Shown piece after piece: positions 15,332-25,107 of a stretch of 64,000 nt of DNA (its first letter is position 1; every line of letters starts with the position of its first letter). This DNA is from Brevundimonas terrae (lineage in GTDB: Bacteria; Pseudomonadota; Alphaproteobacteria; Caulobacterales; Caulobacteraceae), in the NCBI RefSeq assembly GCF_011761985.1, contig NZ_JAASQT010000001.1:62001-126000 (forward strand), given 5' to 3'. The notes below the pieces were generated by a model. It was not told where the DNA came from. It saw nothing but the letters and a program-made list of their open reading frames with translations, and ran no database searches. A program made the translations under genes and the position numbers.

Positions 15332-16942
15332 TTAGCCAATGCTGTAGAAGGTCGGAGCGCCCGGTCCGACCGGCATGCCCAGTGCGAACACCCAGACGAA
15401 GAAGAAGATCGTCCAGACGATGGTGAAGAAGATCGAATAGGGCAGCATCATCGCGATCATGGTGCCGATGCCGACCTTTTTGTCGTAGCGCACGGCCCAC
15501 GCCAGAATCAGGCCGAAATAGCTCATCATCGGGGTGATGATGTTGGTGGTGGAATCCCCGATGCGATAGGCCGCCTGAATCAGTTCCGGCGAATAGCCCA
15601 GCAGCATCAGCATCGGCACAAAGATGGGGGCTGTCATCGCCCACTGTGCCGAGGCCGAACCGATCATCAGGTTCACCATGCAGCAGATCAGAATAAAGCC
15701 GATAAACACCACCGGCCCTGTCAGGCCCAGCGCCTCGAGGGTCTGTGCGCCCTTTACCGCTGTGATCGAACCCAGATTGGACCAGTTGAAGAAGGCCACA
15801 AACTGGGCGGCAAAGAAGATGATGACCAGATACAGCCCCAGCGAACCGAGGGACTTGGCCATACCGTCAATGACATCGCGGTCATTCTTGATGGTGCCGA
15901 CCACCTTGCCATAGGCCCAGCCCATGGCGAGGAAGAACAGCAGAATCCACACAGCAAACCCGCTGAAGAAGGGCGAGCGCATGGCATCGCCGGTCACCGG
16001 ATCGCGCAGGATACCCCATGACGGCACCACGCTCAGCAGCATGACCGCCAGCACACCCAAAAGGACAAGGCCGGTAACCTTCAGGCCCTTCTTTTCAATG
16101 GCCGTCAGCGGCGAGGCCGCAGCCCCGTCCAGTGCCGTAGGGTCGGCATCGTCGGGGTTATAAGCCCCCAGTTTCGGCTCGACGATATAGGTGCTGACCG
16201 CCCAGCCCACCGCCGTCACCACAAGAGTGGACGCAGCGGCGAAATACCAGTTGGCGGTCGCCGTCACCGCATAGGTCGGATCGATCAGACGCGCCGCTTC
16301 TTCGGTAATACCGGCCAGCAACGGATCGATGGTGCCGATCAGCAGATTGGCCGAATAACCGCCCGACACACCGGCAAACGCCGCCGCCATACCGGCCAGC
16401 GGGTGACGCCCCAGCGAGTAGTAAACCGCACCGGCCATCGGGATCAGGACCACATAGCCCAGCTCGGAGGCCGTATTGGACATGACACCGGCAAACACGA
16501 TGACCACGGTCACAACATTCTTGGATGCGCCCAGCACCATGCCGCGCACCGCCGCCGACAACACGCCCGACTTCTCGGCCACGCCGATACCCAGCATGGC
16601 TGTCAGCACCACGCCCAGAGGCGCAAAACTGGTGAAGTTGGTGACCAGACTGCTGAAGATACGGCGCACACCATCGGCACTCAGCAGCGATACCGCGCGG
16701 ATCATCCCGTCATCGGCACGGCCAGCGGCCCCCACAGGGCGCGGATCGTCCACCGCAACACCCAGCCAGCCAAACAGGCCGGACAACAGAACCATGCCCG
16801 CCGCCAGAAGGAAGAACAAAGTCACCGGATGCGGCAACAGGTTCCCCAGCCATTCTACGGTGTCGAGAAAGCGGGTGAACGCATTGCGTTTGGGCGCGGG
16901 CGGCTGGGCCTTGCCGGTGCCCGCAGGCTGAGGTTCCGTCAT
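15332..16942 (-). CDS. AbgT-family transporter
   Basis: A 536-residue integral membrane protein of the AbgT family (p-aminobenzoyl-glutamate transporter and related antimetabolite exporters). Family stretches include WLGNLLPHPVTLFFLLAAGM near the N-terminus, SNTASELGYVVLIPMAGAVYYSLGRHPLAGM, GGYSANLLIGTIDPLLAGIT, and GDSTTNIITPMMSYFGLIL in the C-terminal half. Nine or more hydrophobic helices are evident. It has no operator of the catabolic type and stands alone. Export of sulfonamide-like compounds or uptake of p-aminobenzoyl-glutamate are both known for the family. Confidence 0.9.
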   Translation of the reverse strand: MTEPQPAGTGKAQPPAPKRNAFTRFLDTVEWLGNLLPHPVTLFFLLAAGMVLLSGLFGWLGVAVDDPRPVGAAGRADDGMIRAVSLLSADGVRRIFSSLVTNFTSFAPLGVVLTAMLGIGVAEKSGVLSAAVRGMVLGASKNVVTVVIVFAGVMSNTASELGYVVLIPMAGAVYYSLGRHPLAGMAAAFAGVSGGYSANLLIGTIDPLLAGITEEAARLIDPTYAVTATANWYFAAASTLVVTAVGWAVSTYIVEPKLGAYNPDDADPTALDGAAASPLTAIEKKGLKVTGLVLLGVLAVMLLSVVPSWGILRDPVTGDAMRSPFFSGFAVWILLFFLAMGWAYGKVVGTIKNDRDVIDGMAKSLGSLGLYLVIIFFAAQFVAFFNWSNLGSITAVKGAQTLEALGLTGPVVFIGFILICCMVNLMIGSASAQWAMTAPIFVPMLMLLGYSPELIQAAYRIGDSTTNIITPMMSYFGLILAWAVRYDKKVGIGTMIAMMLPYSIFFTIVWTIFFFVWVFALGMPVGPGAPTFYSIG

Positions 16943-17204
16943 ACATTATCCTTGGCGGAGCGGTTTTCGAGATGCGCGACCTTTCATCCCCAAAAGGCAG
17001 CCCAAAACGCTTTTCACCGTTCGGATGCAAAAAACAAGGCGTCGCCTTGTCGCTCCCCCTCGTCACGGCCCACCACCATTAAACGCCATGCCGGTCACAA
17101 AAAAGCGAGACTGTGTTTTCGCGGGATGAAAGCTTTTACACTGGCCTGATCCGGTCCGGCTGCGACAGCGGGGCCGCTCCTCTCCACACAGCCAGAGCCG
17201 TCCC

Positions 17205-18251
17205 ATGTCCGTCAAAGCCTATGGTGCCACCGCCGCCAACCGTCCGGTCGAGGCCATTGAAATCCCGCGCCGCGATGTCGGTGCCCACGATGTGCAGATC
17301 GAGATCGATTATTGCGGCATCTGCCATTCCGACCTGCATACGGTGCGTGGCGAATGGGGGGCGGTGAACTTCCCCTGCGTGCCCGGTCACGAAATCGTCG
17401 GTCGCGTCTCGGCGGTGGGTGCCTCGGTCAGCCGCTTTAAAGAAGGCGATGTCGTCGGCGTCGGCTGTATGGTCGATAGCTGCAAGGCCTGCCATTCCTG
17501 CGATCAGGACCTTGAGCAGTTCTGCGAAAACGGCATGACCGGCACCTATGACGGCAAGACCAAGGATGCCCCCGGTCATACGCTGGGCGGCTATTCACAG
17601 CGTATCGTGGTCAAGGACGACTTCGTCCTGAAGGTCTCGCACCCCGCCGAACAGCTGGCCGCCGTGGCACCCCTGCTGTGCGCTGGCATCACCACATGGT
17701 CGCCGCTGCGCCACTGGAAGGTCGGGCCGGGCAAGAAGGTGGGCGTGGTCGGGATCGGCGGTCTGGGCCATATGGGGGTCAAGCTGGCCCATGCGTTGGG
17801 CGCGCATGTCGTGGCCTTTACGACATCGGCCTCAAAGGTTCAGGCCGCGCTTGATCTGGGGGCTGACGAGGTGGTCATCTCCAAGGACCCCGAGCAGATG
17901 AAGGCCCATGCCCGCAGCTTCGATTTCATTCTGAATACCGTCGCGGCCAGCCACAGTCTGGATGCCTTTACCAAGCTGCTCAAGGTTGATGGCACCATGT
18001 GCCTCGTCGGCGTTCCCGAACATGCCCACCCGTCGCCCAATGTCTCCATCCTGATCGGCGGGCGTCGTTCCATCGCCGGATCGCTGATTGGTGGCATCAA
18101 GGAAACGCAGGAGATGCTGGATTTCTGTGCCGCCAACAACATCGTCTCGGACATCGAGATGATCCGCGCCGACCAGATCGAAGAGGCCTATGAGCGGATG
18201 CTGAAATCCGACGTCAAATACCGCTTCGTCATCGACAACAGCACCATGTAA
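17205..18251 (+). CDS. Zinc-dependent NAD(P) alcohol dehydrogenase (YahK/CAD type)
   Basis: A 348-residue medium-chain dehydrogenase of the cinnamyl-alcohol-dehydrogenase group. Catalytic zinc ligands are Cys40 in CGICHSD and His62-Glu63 in PGHEIVG. The structural zinc cysteines are at about 93, 96, 99 and 107 (SCKACHSCD...EQFCENG). The Rossmann motif is GIGGLGHMG near residue 180. The group reduces a broad range of aldehydes with NADPH. It stands alone between the divergent AbgT gene and a terminator. Confidence 0.92.
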   Translation: MSVKAYGATAANRPVEAIEIPRRDVGAHDVQIEIDYCGICHSDLHTVRGEWGAVNFPCVPGHEIVGRVSAVGASVSRFKEGDVVGVGCMVDSCKACHSCDQDLEQFCENGMTGTYDGKTKDAPGHTLGGYSQRIVVKDDFVLKVSHPAEQLAAVAPLLCAGITTWSPLRHWKVGPGKKVGVVGIGGLGHMGVKLAHALGAHVVAFTTSASKVQAALDLGADEVVISKDPEQMKAHARSFDFILNTVAASHSLDAFTKLLKVDGTMCLVGVPEHAHPSPNVSILIGGRRSIAGSLIGGIKETQEMLDFCAANNIVSDIEMIRADQIEEAYERMLKSDVKYRFVIDNSTM

Positions 18252-18252
18252 C

Positions 18253-18290
18253 AAAAAGGCCCGCCGGATCGCTCCGGCGGGCCTTTTCTT
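18253..18290. terminator. Bidirectional terminator
   Basis: AAAAGGCCCGCCGG pairs with CCGGCGGGCCTTTT around a short loop, between the convergent alcohol dehydrogenase and DUF3617 genes. Confidence 0.92.
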
Positions 18291-18308
18291 TATGGCTGGT
18301 TACAGGCC

Positions 18309-18818
18309 TTAGAAATATTCCGCATTGGCGGGGCACTGGGCCGAGATGCGGCGGGCCGTGATCGTGGCCGGAATATAGGGCGTGCCGCGTGCCAGTTGGG
18401 CACCGCCGTTAAAGCGGAACGATTCCTGCTGATAGGTGCCGTTCAGGCGCACATTGACGCGGCGGTCCTTGTGATCCTTGCAGACGCCTTCAAAGCGGGC
18501 ACGACCATCGGTGGCTTCGCGCACATGATAGGTGCATTGCCATTTACGGGTCGAAAGCCCGCCAAAGAAGCGGTTGATCTCGCTCGGGCGCACGCATTTC
18601 TGCTCGGTATCGCGCACACCGAATACGCTGGTGGTGTATTCCCAATAGCCCGGCAGGACCTCGCTACGGGCAGGCTGGGTTTGGGCTTGAGCGTGCGGCG
18701 CGGACGCCGGAGCGGCCAAAAGTGCGCCACCCGCAAGCAACGGGGCGGCAATCGCCATCAGGCGAACCATACCGGCAGAGGGCTTTTTCATAGGGTGCAT
18801 CTTCAAACGGCTCATCAT
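18309..18818 (-). CDS. DUF3617-type periplasmic protein
   Basis: A protein of up to 169 residues with a signal peptide (GMVRLMAIAAPLLAGGALLAAP...AQA). The mature part reads LPGYWEYTTSVFGVRDTEQKCV...FFGGLSTRKWQCTYHVR, the usual DUF3617 layout of a GxWE start and paired cysteines. Function is unknown; such proteins are common in the alphaproteobacterial periplasm. Starts at 18818, 18800 and 18791 are all possible, and the last (MKKPSAG) gives the most normal signal peptide. Confidence 0.75.
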   Translation of the reverse strand: MMSRLKMHPMKKPSAGMVRLMAIAAPLLAGGALLAAPASAPHAQAQTQPARSEVLPGYWEYTTSVFGVRDTEQKCVRPSEINRFFGGLSTRKWQCTYHVREATDGRARFEGVCKDHKDRRVNVRLNGTYQQESFRFNGGAQLARGTPYIPATITARRISAQCPANAEYF

Positions 18819-19043
18819 GTCAGTCTATATATAGGTGACCATATAAACGGTGCCTGAACGCGAACGATCCCTATTCGTCAGCATTCTTATGGCGTCTCCG
18901 AGTTCAGATTCATCACAGACTCGGCTTGACGCGAAGTGAGTCCATCCTTTATACGGCCCCCTCTCGCGCAGGTTCAAAGCCTGTTGCGCCACCTGTTTTA
19001 ATGCGTCCGCAGTTTGCGCGGATGTGACCTTGAGGATCTTAAG

Positions 19044-19340
19044 ATGTCGCGTCGTTGCGAACTCACGGGTATCGGCCCGATGGTCGGCCACAATGTGAGC
19101 CACTCGAACATCAAGACCAAGCGTCGTTTCCTGCCGTCGCTCAAGACGGTCAAGGTGACTTCGGACGCTCTGGGCCAGTCGTTCTCCCTGCGTATCTCGA
19201 ACGCTGCCCTGCGCACGCTCGACTATAAGGGCGGTCTGGATGCATTCATCGTGAAGGCTCGCGATGAGAAGCTGTCGGCTGACGCCCTGCGCATCAAGCG
19301 TCAGGTCAAGGCCAAGCTGGCTGAACAAGCCGCTGCCTAA
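19044..19340 (+). CDS. rpmB: 50S ribosomal protein L28
   Basis: A 98-residue protein beginning MSRRCELTGIGPMVGHNVSHS, followed by NIKTKRRFLPSL, the conserved L28 core. It is a basic protein of the large subunit. An upstream ATG in frame at 19014 is ignored because L28 begins at MSRRC; GAGGA at 19032-19036 is ahead of it. The gene uses relatively many GCT and CGT codons, consistent with high expression. A strong terminator follows. Confidence 0.97.
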   Translation: MSRRCELTGIGPMVGHNVSHSNIKTKRRFLPSLKTVKVTSDALGQSFSLRISNAALRTLDYKGGLDAFIVKARDEKLSADALRIKRQVKAKLAEQAAA

Positions 19341-19368
19341 TCAGCCCTGCTGATTTTGAAGTTTTGAA

Positions 19369-19400
19369 GAGGCCGCTGGAAACAGCGGCCTTTTTCTTTT
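19369..19400 (+). terminator. rpmB: rpmB terminator
   Basis: The stem GGCCGCTG/CAGCGGCC has a GAAA loop and is followed by TTTTTCTTTT. Confidence 0.93.
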
Positions 19401-19460
19401 GCCAGTTCGCGCCCCTCGGCTAGGCTTCCGTCACCAGATGAGTACGGACCTTTTAAAGCC

Positions 19461-21149
19461 ATGCGCCTGACCTTGCTGATTGCCGCTGCATCCTGCGCCC
19501 TGATGACGGGTCTTACCGTACCGGCTTTTGCCCAGCAGACGACGCCCTTTACCCTGTCCAGCGGCAGTCCGCGCACGCCCGAGCAAGAGGCTGTCGCCTT
19601 TAACAAGGCCCGTCTGGCTTTCGATGTCCGTCCCGAAGCCCGCTCGATCAAGGCGCAGGCCCGTCTGGACTTCACGGCCCTTGAAGCTGTTGCGGCCATC
19701 GTACTGGAACTGGATACCCGCTACGCCATCGACGCGATCACGGTCGATGGCCACAGCATTAGCGACTGGTCCAACCCGCAAGGGCGGCTGACCATACCGA
19801 TGGCACAGCCCCTTCACGCCGGAGAATCGGTGTCGATCGACATCGCCTATAACGGCATGCCCCACACCGCCACGCGGGCCCCGTGGGATGGCGGCTTTGT
19901 CTGGAGCGAATCGAACGGCAAACCATGGATCGCCACCGCCGTTCAGGGCGAAGGCTGCGATCTGATCTGGCCCTGTATCGATCATCCGATGGGCGAGCCG
20001 GAACAGGTCGAGATGAACATTACTGTGCCCGCAGGCCTGTCGGCCCCCGCCAATGGCGTCCTGACCGGAAAGACCGCCCATGCGGACGGATCAACCACCT
20101 GGCACTGGTCCACGCGCAATCCCGACACCTATGCCATCACACTGAGTGTTGGTCCGTATCGCGAACTGTCAGGCACCTATGACAGCCGCTATGGCAACCG
20201 CATCCCGCTCTATTTCTGGCCGCTGGAATCAGCCCCTGCCGACAAGGCACAGCGCCTGTTCGACGAACTGCCGCTGATGCTGGACTTCTTCGAGGACTGG
20301 GTCGGTCCCTACCCGTTTGCCAATGAAAAGGTCGGCGTGGTGGAAACGCCGCACCTCGGCATGGAGCATCAGACCATCAACGCCTATGGCAACGGCTACA
20401 AGCTGGATGGCAAGGGCTATGACTGGCTGATGCAGCACGAACTGGCCCATGAGTGGTTCGGCAACCAGATGACCAATGTGTCGTGGGACGACATGTGGCT
20501 GCACGAGGGTTTCGGCACCTATATGCAGCCCCTTTATGCCCGCTGGCTGAACGGCGAACGCGCCATGCAGTCGGAACTGGAAACCATGCGCCGGACGGTA
20601 TCGAACCGCTTCCCCATGGTGTCGGGTCAGCCGCAGGATGCCGCCACCGTCTATAATGCCGAGACGGGTCCGGCACTGGACCTCTACTATAAGGGCGCCC
20701 TGATCGCCCACACCTTGCGGCTGATGATCGGTGACGAGGCGTTCAAGCGCTCCTTGCGTGAACTGGTCTATGATCGCCCCGATCCGGCACCGGGTAATTT
20801 CAAGCCTGTTTACCGTACCACCGCCGACTATGTGGCCATTGTGAACCGCATTACCGGCAAGGATATGGGCTGGTTCTTCGACGCCTATCTGTATCACGCC
20901 GCCCTGCCCGAAGTGGTGATGGCGCGTGATGGCGGTCAGGTCACTCTGACATGGAAAACCGGATCGGATCTTGCCTTTGAAATGCCGCTGGAGGTCGAGA
21001 TCGACGGCACCGTCCAGACCCTAGCCATGCAGGACGGGAGCGCCCGCTTTACGGCCGATCCGCGCGCCCACATCCTGATCGACCCGCAGTCCAAGGTCCT
21101 GCGCCGCCTTGACCATATCGAGCAATGGAAAGCCCAAGGCGGTTCCTGA
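19461..21149 (+). CDS. M1-family metallopeptidase, exported
   Basis: A 562-residue zinc aminopeptidase with the signal peptide MRLTLLIAAASCALMTGLTVPAFA. The zinc motif HELAHEWFG is at residues 326-334 with the third ligand Glu349 in WLHEGFGTYM. The exopeptidase motif, usually GAMEN, is LGMEHQ at 299-304. The N-terminal beta domain occupies about 40-240. It is shorter than full M1 enzymes and lacks the large C-terminal helical domain, like the leukotriene-A4-hydrolase-sized members. A serine hydrolase follows 24 bp downstream, so the two may form an operon of periplasmic peptidases. Confidence 0.9.
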   Translation: MRLTLLIAAASCALMTGLTVPAFAQQTTPFTLSSGSPRTPEQEAVAFNKARLAFDVRPEARSIKAQARLDFTALEAVAAIVLELDTRYAIDAITVDGHSISDWSNPQGRLTIPMAQPLHAGESVSIDIAYNGMPHTATRAPWDGGFVWSESNGKPWIATAVQGEGCDLIWPCIDHPMGEPEQVEMNITVPAGLSAPANGVLTGKTAHADGSTTWHWSTRNPDTYAITLSVGPYRELSGTYDSRYGNRIPLYFWPLESAPADKAQRLFDELPLMLDFFEDWVGPYPFANEKVGVVETPHLGMEHQTINAYGNGYKLDGKGYDWLMQHELAHEWFGNQMTNVSWDDMWLHEGFGTYMQPLYARWLNGERAMQSELETMRRTVSNRFPMVSGQPQDAATVYNAETGPALDLYYKGALIAHTLRLMIGDEAFKRSLRELVYDRPDPAPGNFKPVYRTTADYVAIVNRITGKDMGWFFDAYLYHAALPEVVMARDGGQVTLTWKTGSDLAFEMPLEVEIDGTVQTLAMQDGSARFTADPRAHILIDPQSKVLRRLDHIEQWKAQGGS

Positions 21150-21173
21150 TTCCACTTCCAGCCGGAGAACACC

Positions 21174-22340
21174 ATGCGTCGCCTTTATGCCCTGATCGCC
21201 TGCGCCACGCTGATGGCCTCTGTGGCCGCGCCTGCCCTTTCTCAAGCCGCGCTGGCACCGAATACAGGCCATGACCTGCCCAAGCTGGAACGTGCCTCCG
21301 AGGTGCTGTTCTGGTCACAGGACGAGCGCGAGGCTGGCTTTCGGGCGATGGACAGCATCGTGCCCCACCGCGTCATTGCGGCGGGCGGCACCGCCCATGC
21401 CCTGCCGCAAGGCGTGCCGCTGGATATAGATACCGACCGCTTTATGCTTGAGGAAAAGGTGGCGGGACTGCTGGTGCTTCATGACGGCAAGGTCCGGCTG
21501 GAACGCTATGGTCTTGGCTTCACCCCACAAGGGCGCTGGACATCGTTCTCGGTTGCCAAGTCCCTGACCTCGACACTGGTCGGGGCGGCGATCAGGGACG
21601 GTTTCATCGAAAGTCTGGAAACCCCCATCATGCTTTATCTGCCCGAACTGTCCGGCAGTGCCTATGACGGGGTGACGGTGCGCCAGTTGCTGACCATGAC
21701 ATCCGGCGCGGACTGGAACGAGGACTATACCGACCCGAATGCCGATGTGGCCCGCTTCTTCGAGCCGCATGAGACCGGCGGCATGGACCCGACTTTGCAC
21801 TATATGCGCCAGTTAAAACGCGTCGCCGAGCCCGGCACACGCTGGCACTATTCCACCGGCGAAACCAATCTGGTCGGTGTGTTGGTCAGCCGCGCGACCA
21901 GCAAGACCCTGTCCGGTTATCTGTCCGAAAAACTGTGGCACCCCTACGGGATGGAACAGGACGCCGGCTGGATGATCGACGCCGTCGGGCAGGAAGCCAG
22001 CGGCTGTTGCGTCATGGCCAGTCTGCGCGACTGGGGCCGTGTGGGCCAGTTCGTGCTGGATGGCGGCAAGATTGGCGATGCCTCCATCCTGCCCGATAAC
22101 TGGCTGGCACAGGCCACCACCAAACAGGCCGATTATGGCGAGGCCGGTGAAGGCTATGGCTTCCAATGGTGGACCCGTGACGATGGCCGCTTTGCCGCCC
22201 ACGGCATTTTCGGCCAGTCGATCAATATCGACCCCGAGCGTAAAACTGTCGTCGTCATCCTGTCGGCATGGCCCACAGCCACGGGCCGTTCACCCGCCCG
22301 CGAGGCCTTCCTGAAACAGGTATCCGAGGCGCTGGACTAG
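21174..22340 (+). CDS. Serine hydrolase, class C beta-lactamase fold
   Basis: A 388-residue exported protein (signal MRRLYALIACATLMASVAAPALSQA). The active-site SxxK is Ser126-Val-Ala-Lys129 in WTSFSVAKSLTST. The second-motif Tyr lies in WHYSTGETN and a third-box candidate is HGIFGQS near the C-terminus. It resembles 6-aminohexanoate-dimer hydrolase and EstB-type esterases more than true AmpC enzymes. It is probably co-transcribed with the M1 peptidase and convergent with the carbonic anhydrase gene, with 2 bp between the stops. Confidence 0.88.
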   Translation: MRRLYALIACATLMASVAAPALSQAALAPNTGHDLPKLERASEVLFWSQDEREAGFRAMDSIVPHRVIAAGGTAHALPQGVPLDIDTDRFMLEEKVAGLLVLHDGKVRLERYGLGFTPQGRWTSFSVAKSLTSTLVGAAIRDGFIESLETPIMLYLPELSGSAYDGVTVRQLLTMTSGADWNEDYTDPNADVARFFEPHETGGMDPTLHYMRQLKRVAEPGTRWHYSTGETNLVGVLVSRATSKTLSGYLSEKLWHPYGMEQDAGWMIDAVGQEASGCCVMASLRDWGRVGQFVLDGGKIGDASILPDNWLAQATTKQADYGEAGEGYGFQWWTRDDGRFAAHGIFGQSINIDPERKTVVVILSAWPTATGRSPAREAFLKQVSEALD

Positions 22341-22342
22341 GG

Positions 22343-23008
22343 TCAGACCAGAACCACCTGTCCGGTATTCAGATCATAGACCGCGCCGATGATCGCCAGT
22401 TCTCCGTCAGCTACGCGGGCGGACAGGATCGGTTCGGAATGGATCAGACGGCGCACATTATAGTGCACATTGGCCACCACGGCCCGCTCGGCCAGATGCG
22501 GGGCATCGCTCAGCATTTCGCGCGCAATGCCCGGCTTCATCTCGCGGACCAGATGCGCGATATGGCCGGGCAGGATGCTTTGATCGCGCAGCACGCCCAG
22601 CGTCGCCCCCACCGCACCGCAGCCTGTATGGCCCAGCACCACGATCAGCCGCGTCTTTAACAGCTCGACCCCGTATTCCAGACTGGCCAGCCCCTCGCCG
22701 GTGACGAAATTGCCCGCCACGCGCACGACAAACAGATCACCCGGGGCCTGATCCAGCAGCAGTTCCGGCGGCACGCGCGAATCCGAACAGGACAGGATGG
22801 CCGCGACCGGCGACTGCCCCTCGGTCAGGGCCGTGCGTTCGGCGCTATAGTCGTGCTGTTCAGGGCATCCGGCCAGAAAGCGCGCATTACCGGCCAATAG
22901 GGCATCCACCACCGCCTGTTGCGCCGCATCAAGCACCGTGTCCGGTTCGTCCACGACGGCGGTCTGGAGTTGCGCTATCTGGTCGGGGGTAATCGTCGCA
23001 TCGGTCAT
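22343..23008 (-). CDS. Beta-carbonic anhydrase
   Basis: A 221-residue beta-class carbonic anhydrase. Zinc ligands and the catalytic dyad are in CSDSRVPPELLLDQ (Cys74, Asp76, Arg78) and GHTGCGAV (His127, Cys130). It interconverts CO2 and bicarbonate in the cytoplasm. The sequence is of normal length. It stands alone, 35 bp after the HNH gene on the same strand. Confidence 0.94.
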   Translation of the reverse strand: MTDATITPDQIAQLQTAVVDEPDTVLDAAQQAVVDALLAGNARFLAGCPEQHDYSAERTALTEGQSPVAAILSCSDSRVPPELLLDQAPGDLFVVRVAGNFVTGEGLASLEYGVELLKTRLIVVLGHTGCGAVGATLGVLRDQSILPGHIAHLVREMKPGIAREMLSDAPHLAERAVVANVHYNVRRLIHSEPILSARVADGELAIIGAVYDLNTGQVVLV

Positions 23009-23043
23009 GCCCCACAGTGGCGTATTGCGGCGTTATTGAAAAG

Positions 23044-23613
23044 CTACGCTTCCAGTTCAATGTCCCAGTAAAGATAGTCGATCCAGCTTCTGTGCAGGGT
23101 CTGGGGCGGGAAGCGACGGCCCGCCTGTTGGAGTTGCCACGCGTTGGGACGGCCGACCTTGCGGCGTAGCGGCATCTGCGCCTGCATAGGCGTGCGTCCG
23201 CCCTTTTTCAGGTTACAGGGACTACAGGCCGTGACGATATTGGTCCACGACGTGATCCCGCCCTGTGACCTTGGCAGGATGTGGTCGAAGGTCAGGTCCT
23301 GTGCGGTACCGCCTCCACCGCAATACTGGCAGGCAAAGCCGTCGCGCAGGAACACATTGAAGCGCGTAAAGGCCGGATTGCGGTCCTGATCCACATAGGA
23401 TTTCAGGCAGACCACACTGGGCAACTGCATTTCCATAGACGGGCTGCGGACCACCTTGTCATAGGTGGCCACCACCTCGACGCGGTCCTGCCATACCGCC
23501 TTGATGACCTCTTCCCACGACCAGAGCGATAGCGGGAAATAGGACAGCGGCCTGAAATCGGCATTCAGAACCAGGGCTGGAAAACCCGAGGGCATGCCTG
23601 TCAGAACCTGCAT
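23044..23613 (-). CDS. HNH endonuclease-domain protein
   Basis: A 189-residue HNH protein of the type widespread as a single chromosomal gene in alphaproteobacteria. The zinc Cys pairs are CQYC (95-98) and CSPC (130-133). The HNH core is LTFDHILPRSQGG...TNIVTAC, with Asp110-His111 and Asn125. The N-terminal 85 residues (VLNADFRPLSYFPLSLWSWEEVIKAVW) are the conserved extension of this group. No methyltransferase or other restriction gene is adjacent, so a restriction role is doubtful. Confidence 0.88.
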   Translation of the reverse strand: MQVLTGMPSGFPALVLNADFRPLSYFPLSLWSWEEVIKAVWQDRVEVVATYDKVVRSPSMEMQLPSVVCLKSYVDQDRNPAFTRFNVFLRDGFACQYCGGGGTAQDLTFDHILPRSQGGITSWTNIVTACSPCNLKKGGRTPMQAQMPLRRKVGRPNAWQLQQAGRRFPPQTLHRSWIDYLYWDIELEA

Positions 23614-23780
23614 CGCGCAAGCCCTCCGGCACGGATTTTCATCGACGCTAAGGGATTGAGGACACGTCTCCTTCCTTCGTCAGAACGATGAAGGATAGAC
23701 CTGATTCCCTGTCATCACCATGACTGAAATATCATGGTTCTTTTATAGCCAAGCTTGCGCCCTGTTGCGACGAAACTTCC

Positions 23781-24422
23781 CTATCGCTGCTGCGAGTGGG
23801 GGAAGGACGGAAGGCTCCACCCCTTGAGGATGGCACCGGCCCGCAAGGCCAGCCCTGCTGCCACGGCAATCGCCACCGCCCACCAGAGCGGCACAGCCAG
23901 CGCCTTGAGGCCGACAAAGACCGCCGCCGACAAAAGCGCCGCCGTAATATACAACTCGCGGCGCAACAGGATCGACGGCTGGTGCCCCAGAACATCGCGC
24001 ACAATCCCGCCAAAACAGGCCGTCAAAATCCCCATGACAATGCAGATCAGCGGGGCCACATCATAGCTGGCCGCCTTGGCCGCCCCCATCACGCCATAGG
24101 CGGCAAGTCCGATAGCATCCAGCCACATCAGCGCACGAAAACGCCATTCACGCGCACCGATGATCCAGAAGGCCAGCGCCGTCACCAGACAGACGGCAAT
24201 ATAGCGCCAGTCCGCCACCCAGAATACCGGCGCACCGATCAGCAGGTCGCGCACCGTGCCGCCGCCGACACCTGTCAGGGCCGCGAAGAAGGCAAAGGTC
24301 ACAACATCATGTTTCTGGCGGGCGGCGGCCAGCGCACCTGTCGCGGCAAACACCGCCACACCGGCAAAATCCAGCAGGGGCAGAACCGTTTCGGGGCGGG
24401 CCAGCTCGGCCGTGGCGCTCAT
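23781..24422 (-). CDS. TRIC-type cation channel protein (UPF0126)
   Basis: A 213-residue membrane protein with two repeats of three to four helices. The repeats carry the family glycine motifs ALTGVGGGTVRDLLIG and LTACFGGIVRDVLGHQPSILLR. Such proteins are trimeric monovalent cation channels of the inner membrane. The ATG at 24422 follows the glycosylase stop by about 10 bp. A GTG at 24431 has a better spaced GGAGGA and is a possible true start. It is translationally linked to the upstream glycosylase gene. Confidence 0.88.
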   Translation of the reverse strand: MSATAELARPETVLPLLDFAGVAVFAATGALAAARQKHDVVTFAFFAALTGVGGGTVRDLLIGAPVFWVADWRYIAVCLVTALAFWIIGAREWRFRALMWLDAIGLAAYGVMGAAKAASYDVAPLICIVMGILTACFGGIVRDVLGHQPSILLRRELYITAALLSAAVFVGLKALAVPLWWAVAIAVAAGLALRAGAILKGWSLPSFPHSQQR

Positions 24423-24432
24423 AGGTGTCACA

Positions 24433-25107
24433 TCAATCCTCCAGCGCGACTTCACCGCGCTTTACAGCCCCATACCATCCCCAGAGCAAATGTGCCGCAA
24501 CCGAACGGTGGGGCCGCCAAATATCGGCGCGTTGGTAAAAAGCCTTTTCTTTCAGCCGCTCGTCTGCCCCCTCGGCCCAGCGCAAGGCTTCCTGCAAGGC
24601 CACATCGCCCGCCGGAAACACATCCACCCGCGCCTCGCAGAACATCAAGAACGTCTCTGCGGTCCAGCGGCCCACGCCCTTGATGGCCGTCAGGGCCACA
24701 ATCGCCTCGTCATCGCCAAGGCGTCCCAGATGGGCAAAATCGATATGGCCTTCGGTCTGGGCGCGGGCGATTTCCTGACCGTACCGCGCCTTTTGCCCCG
24801 ACAGGCCAAAGGCTCGCAAGGCCTCGACTTCACGGCTCAATACGGCCTCGGGCGTTACCTCACCCAGCCCCTCGCACACCCGTTTCCAGATCGAGGCCGC
24901 CGCCGCAACCGAGACCTGCTGCTCTACAATCATGCGAAACAGGCCTTCAAACCCGCCGGTCCGCAGACGCCATTCCAGCGGCGGTGTCTGTTCGTGCGCC
25001 CGCGCCAGCACCGGATCCTGCCGCGCCAGAGCCTCGCGCTGCTGCGCCATGGCTAGCGTCAGTGCACGCGCCTTGCTTTCGCGCTGTTCGGCGTCACGAT
25101 CCTGCAT
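24433..25107 (-). CDS. DNA-3-methyladenine glycosylase (AlkA/HhH-GPD type)
   Basis: A 224-residue base-excision glycosylase. It has VEQQVSVAAAASIWKRV at 61-77, the helix-hairpin-helix IKGVGRWTAETFLMF at 142-156, and the catalytic Asp168 in FPAGDVALQEAL. It removes alkylated purines from DNA. The frame extends upstream to 25263, but the family begins near MQDRDAEQ (25107). It is divergent from the cupin gene and overlaps in regulation with the downstream TRIC gene. Confidence 0.9.
   Translation of the reverse strand: MQDRDAEQRESKARALTLAMAQQREALARQDPVLARAHEQTPPLEWRLRTGGFEGLFRMIVEQQVSVAAAASIWKRVCEGLGEVTPEAVLSREVEALRAFGLSGQKARYGQEIARAQTEGHIDFAHLGRLGDDEAIVALTAIKGVGRWTAETFLMFCEARVDVFPAGDVALQEALRWAEGADERLKEKAFYQRADIWRPHRSVAAHLLWGWYGAVKRGEVALED

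Noticed and set aside
23044..23613. Restriction-modification system at the HNH gene
   Set aside because: No methyltransferase or specificity gene is nearby; this HNH type is a common solitary chromosomal gene.
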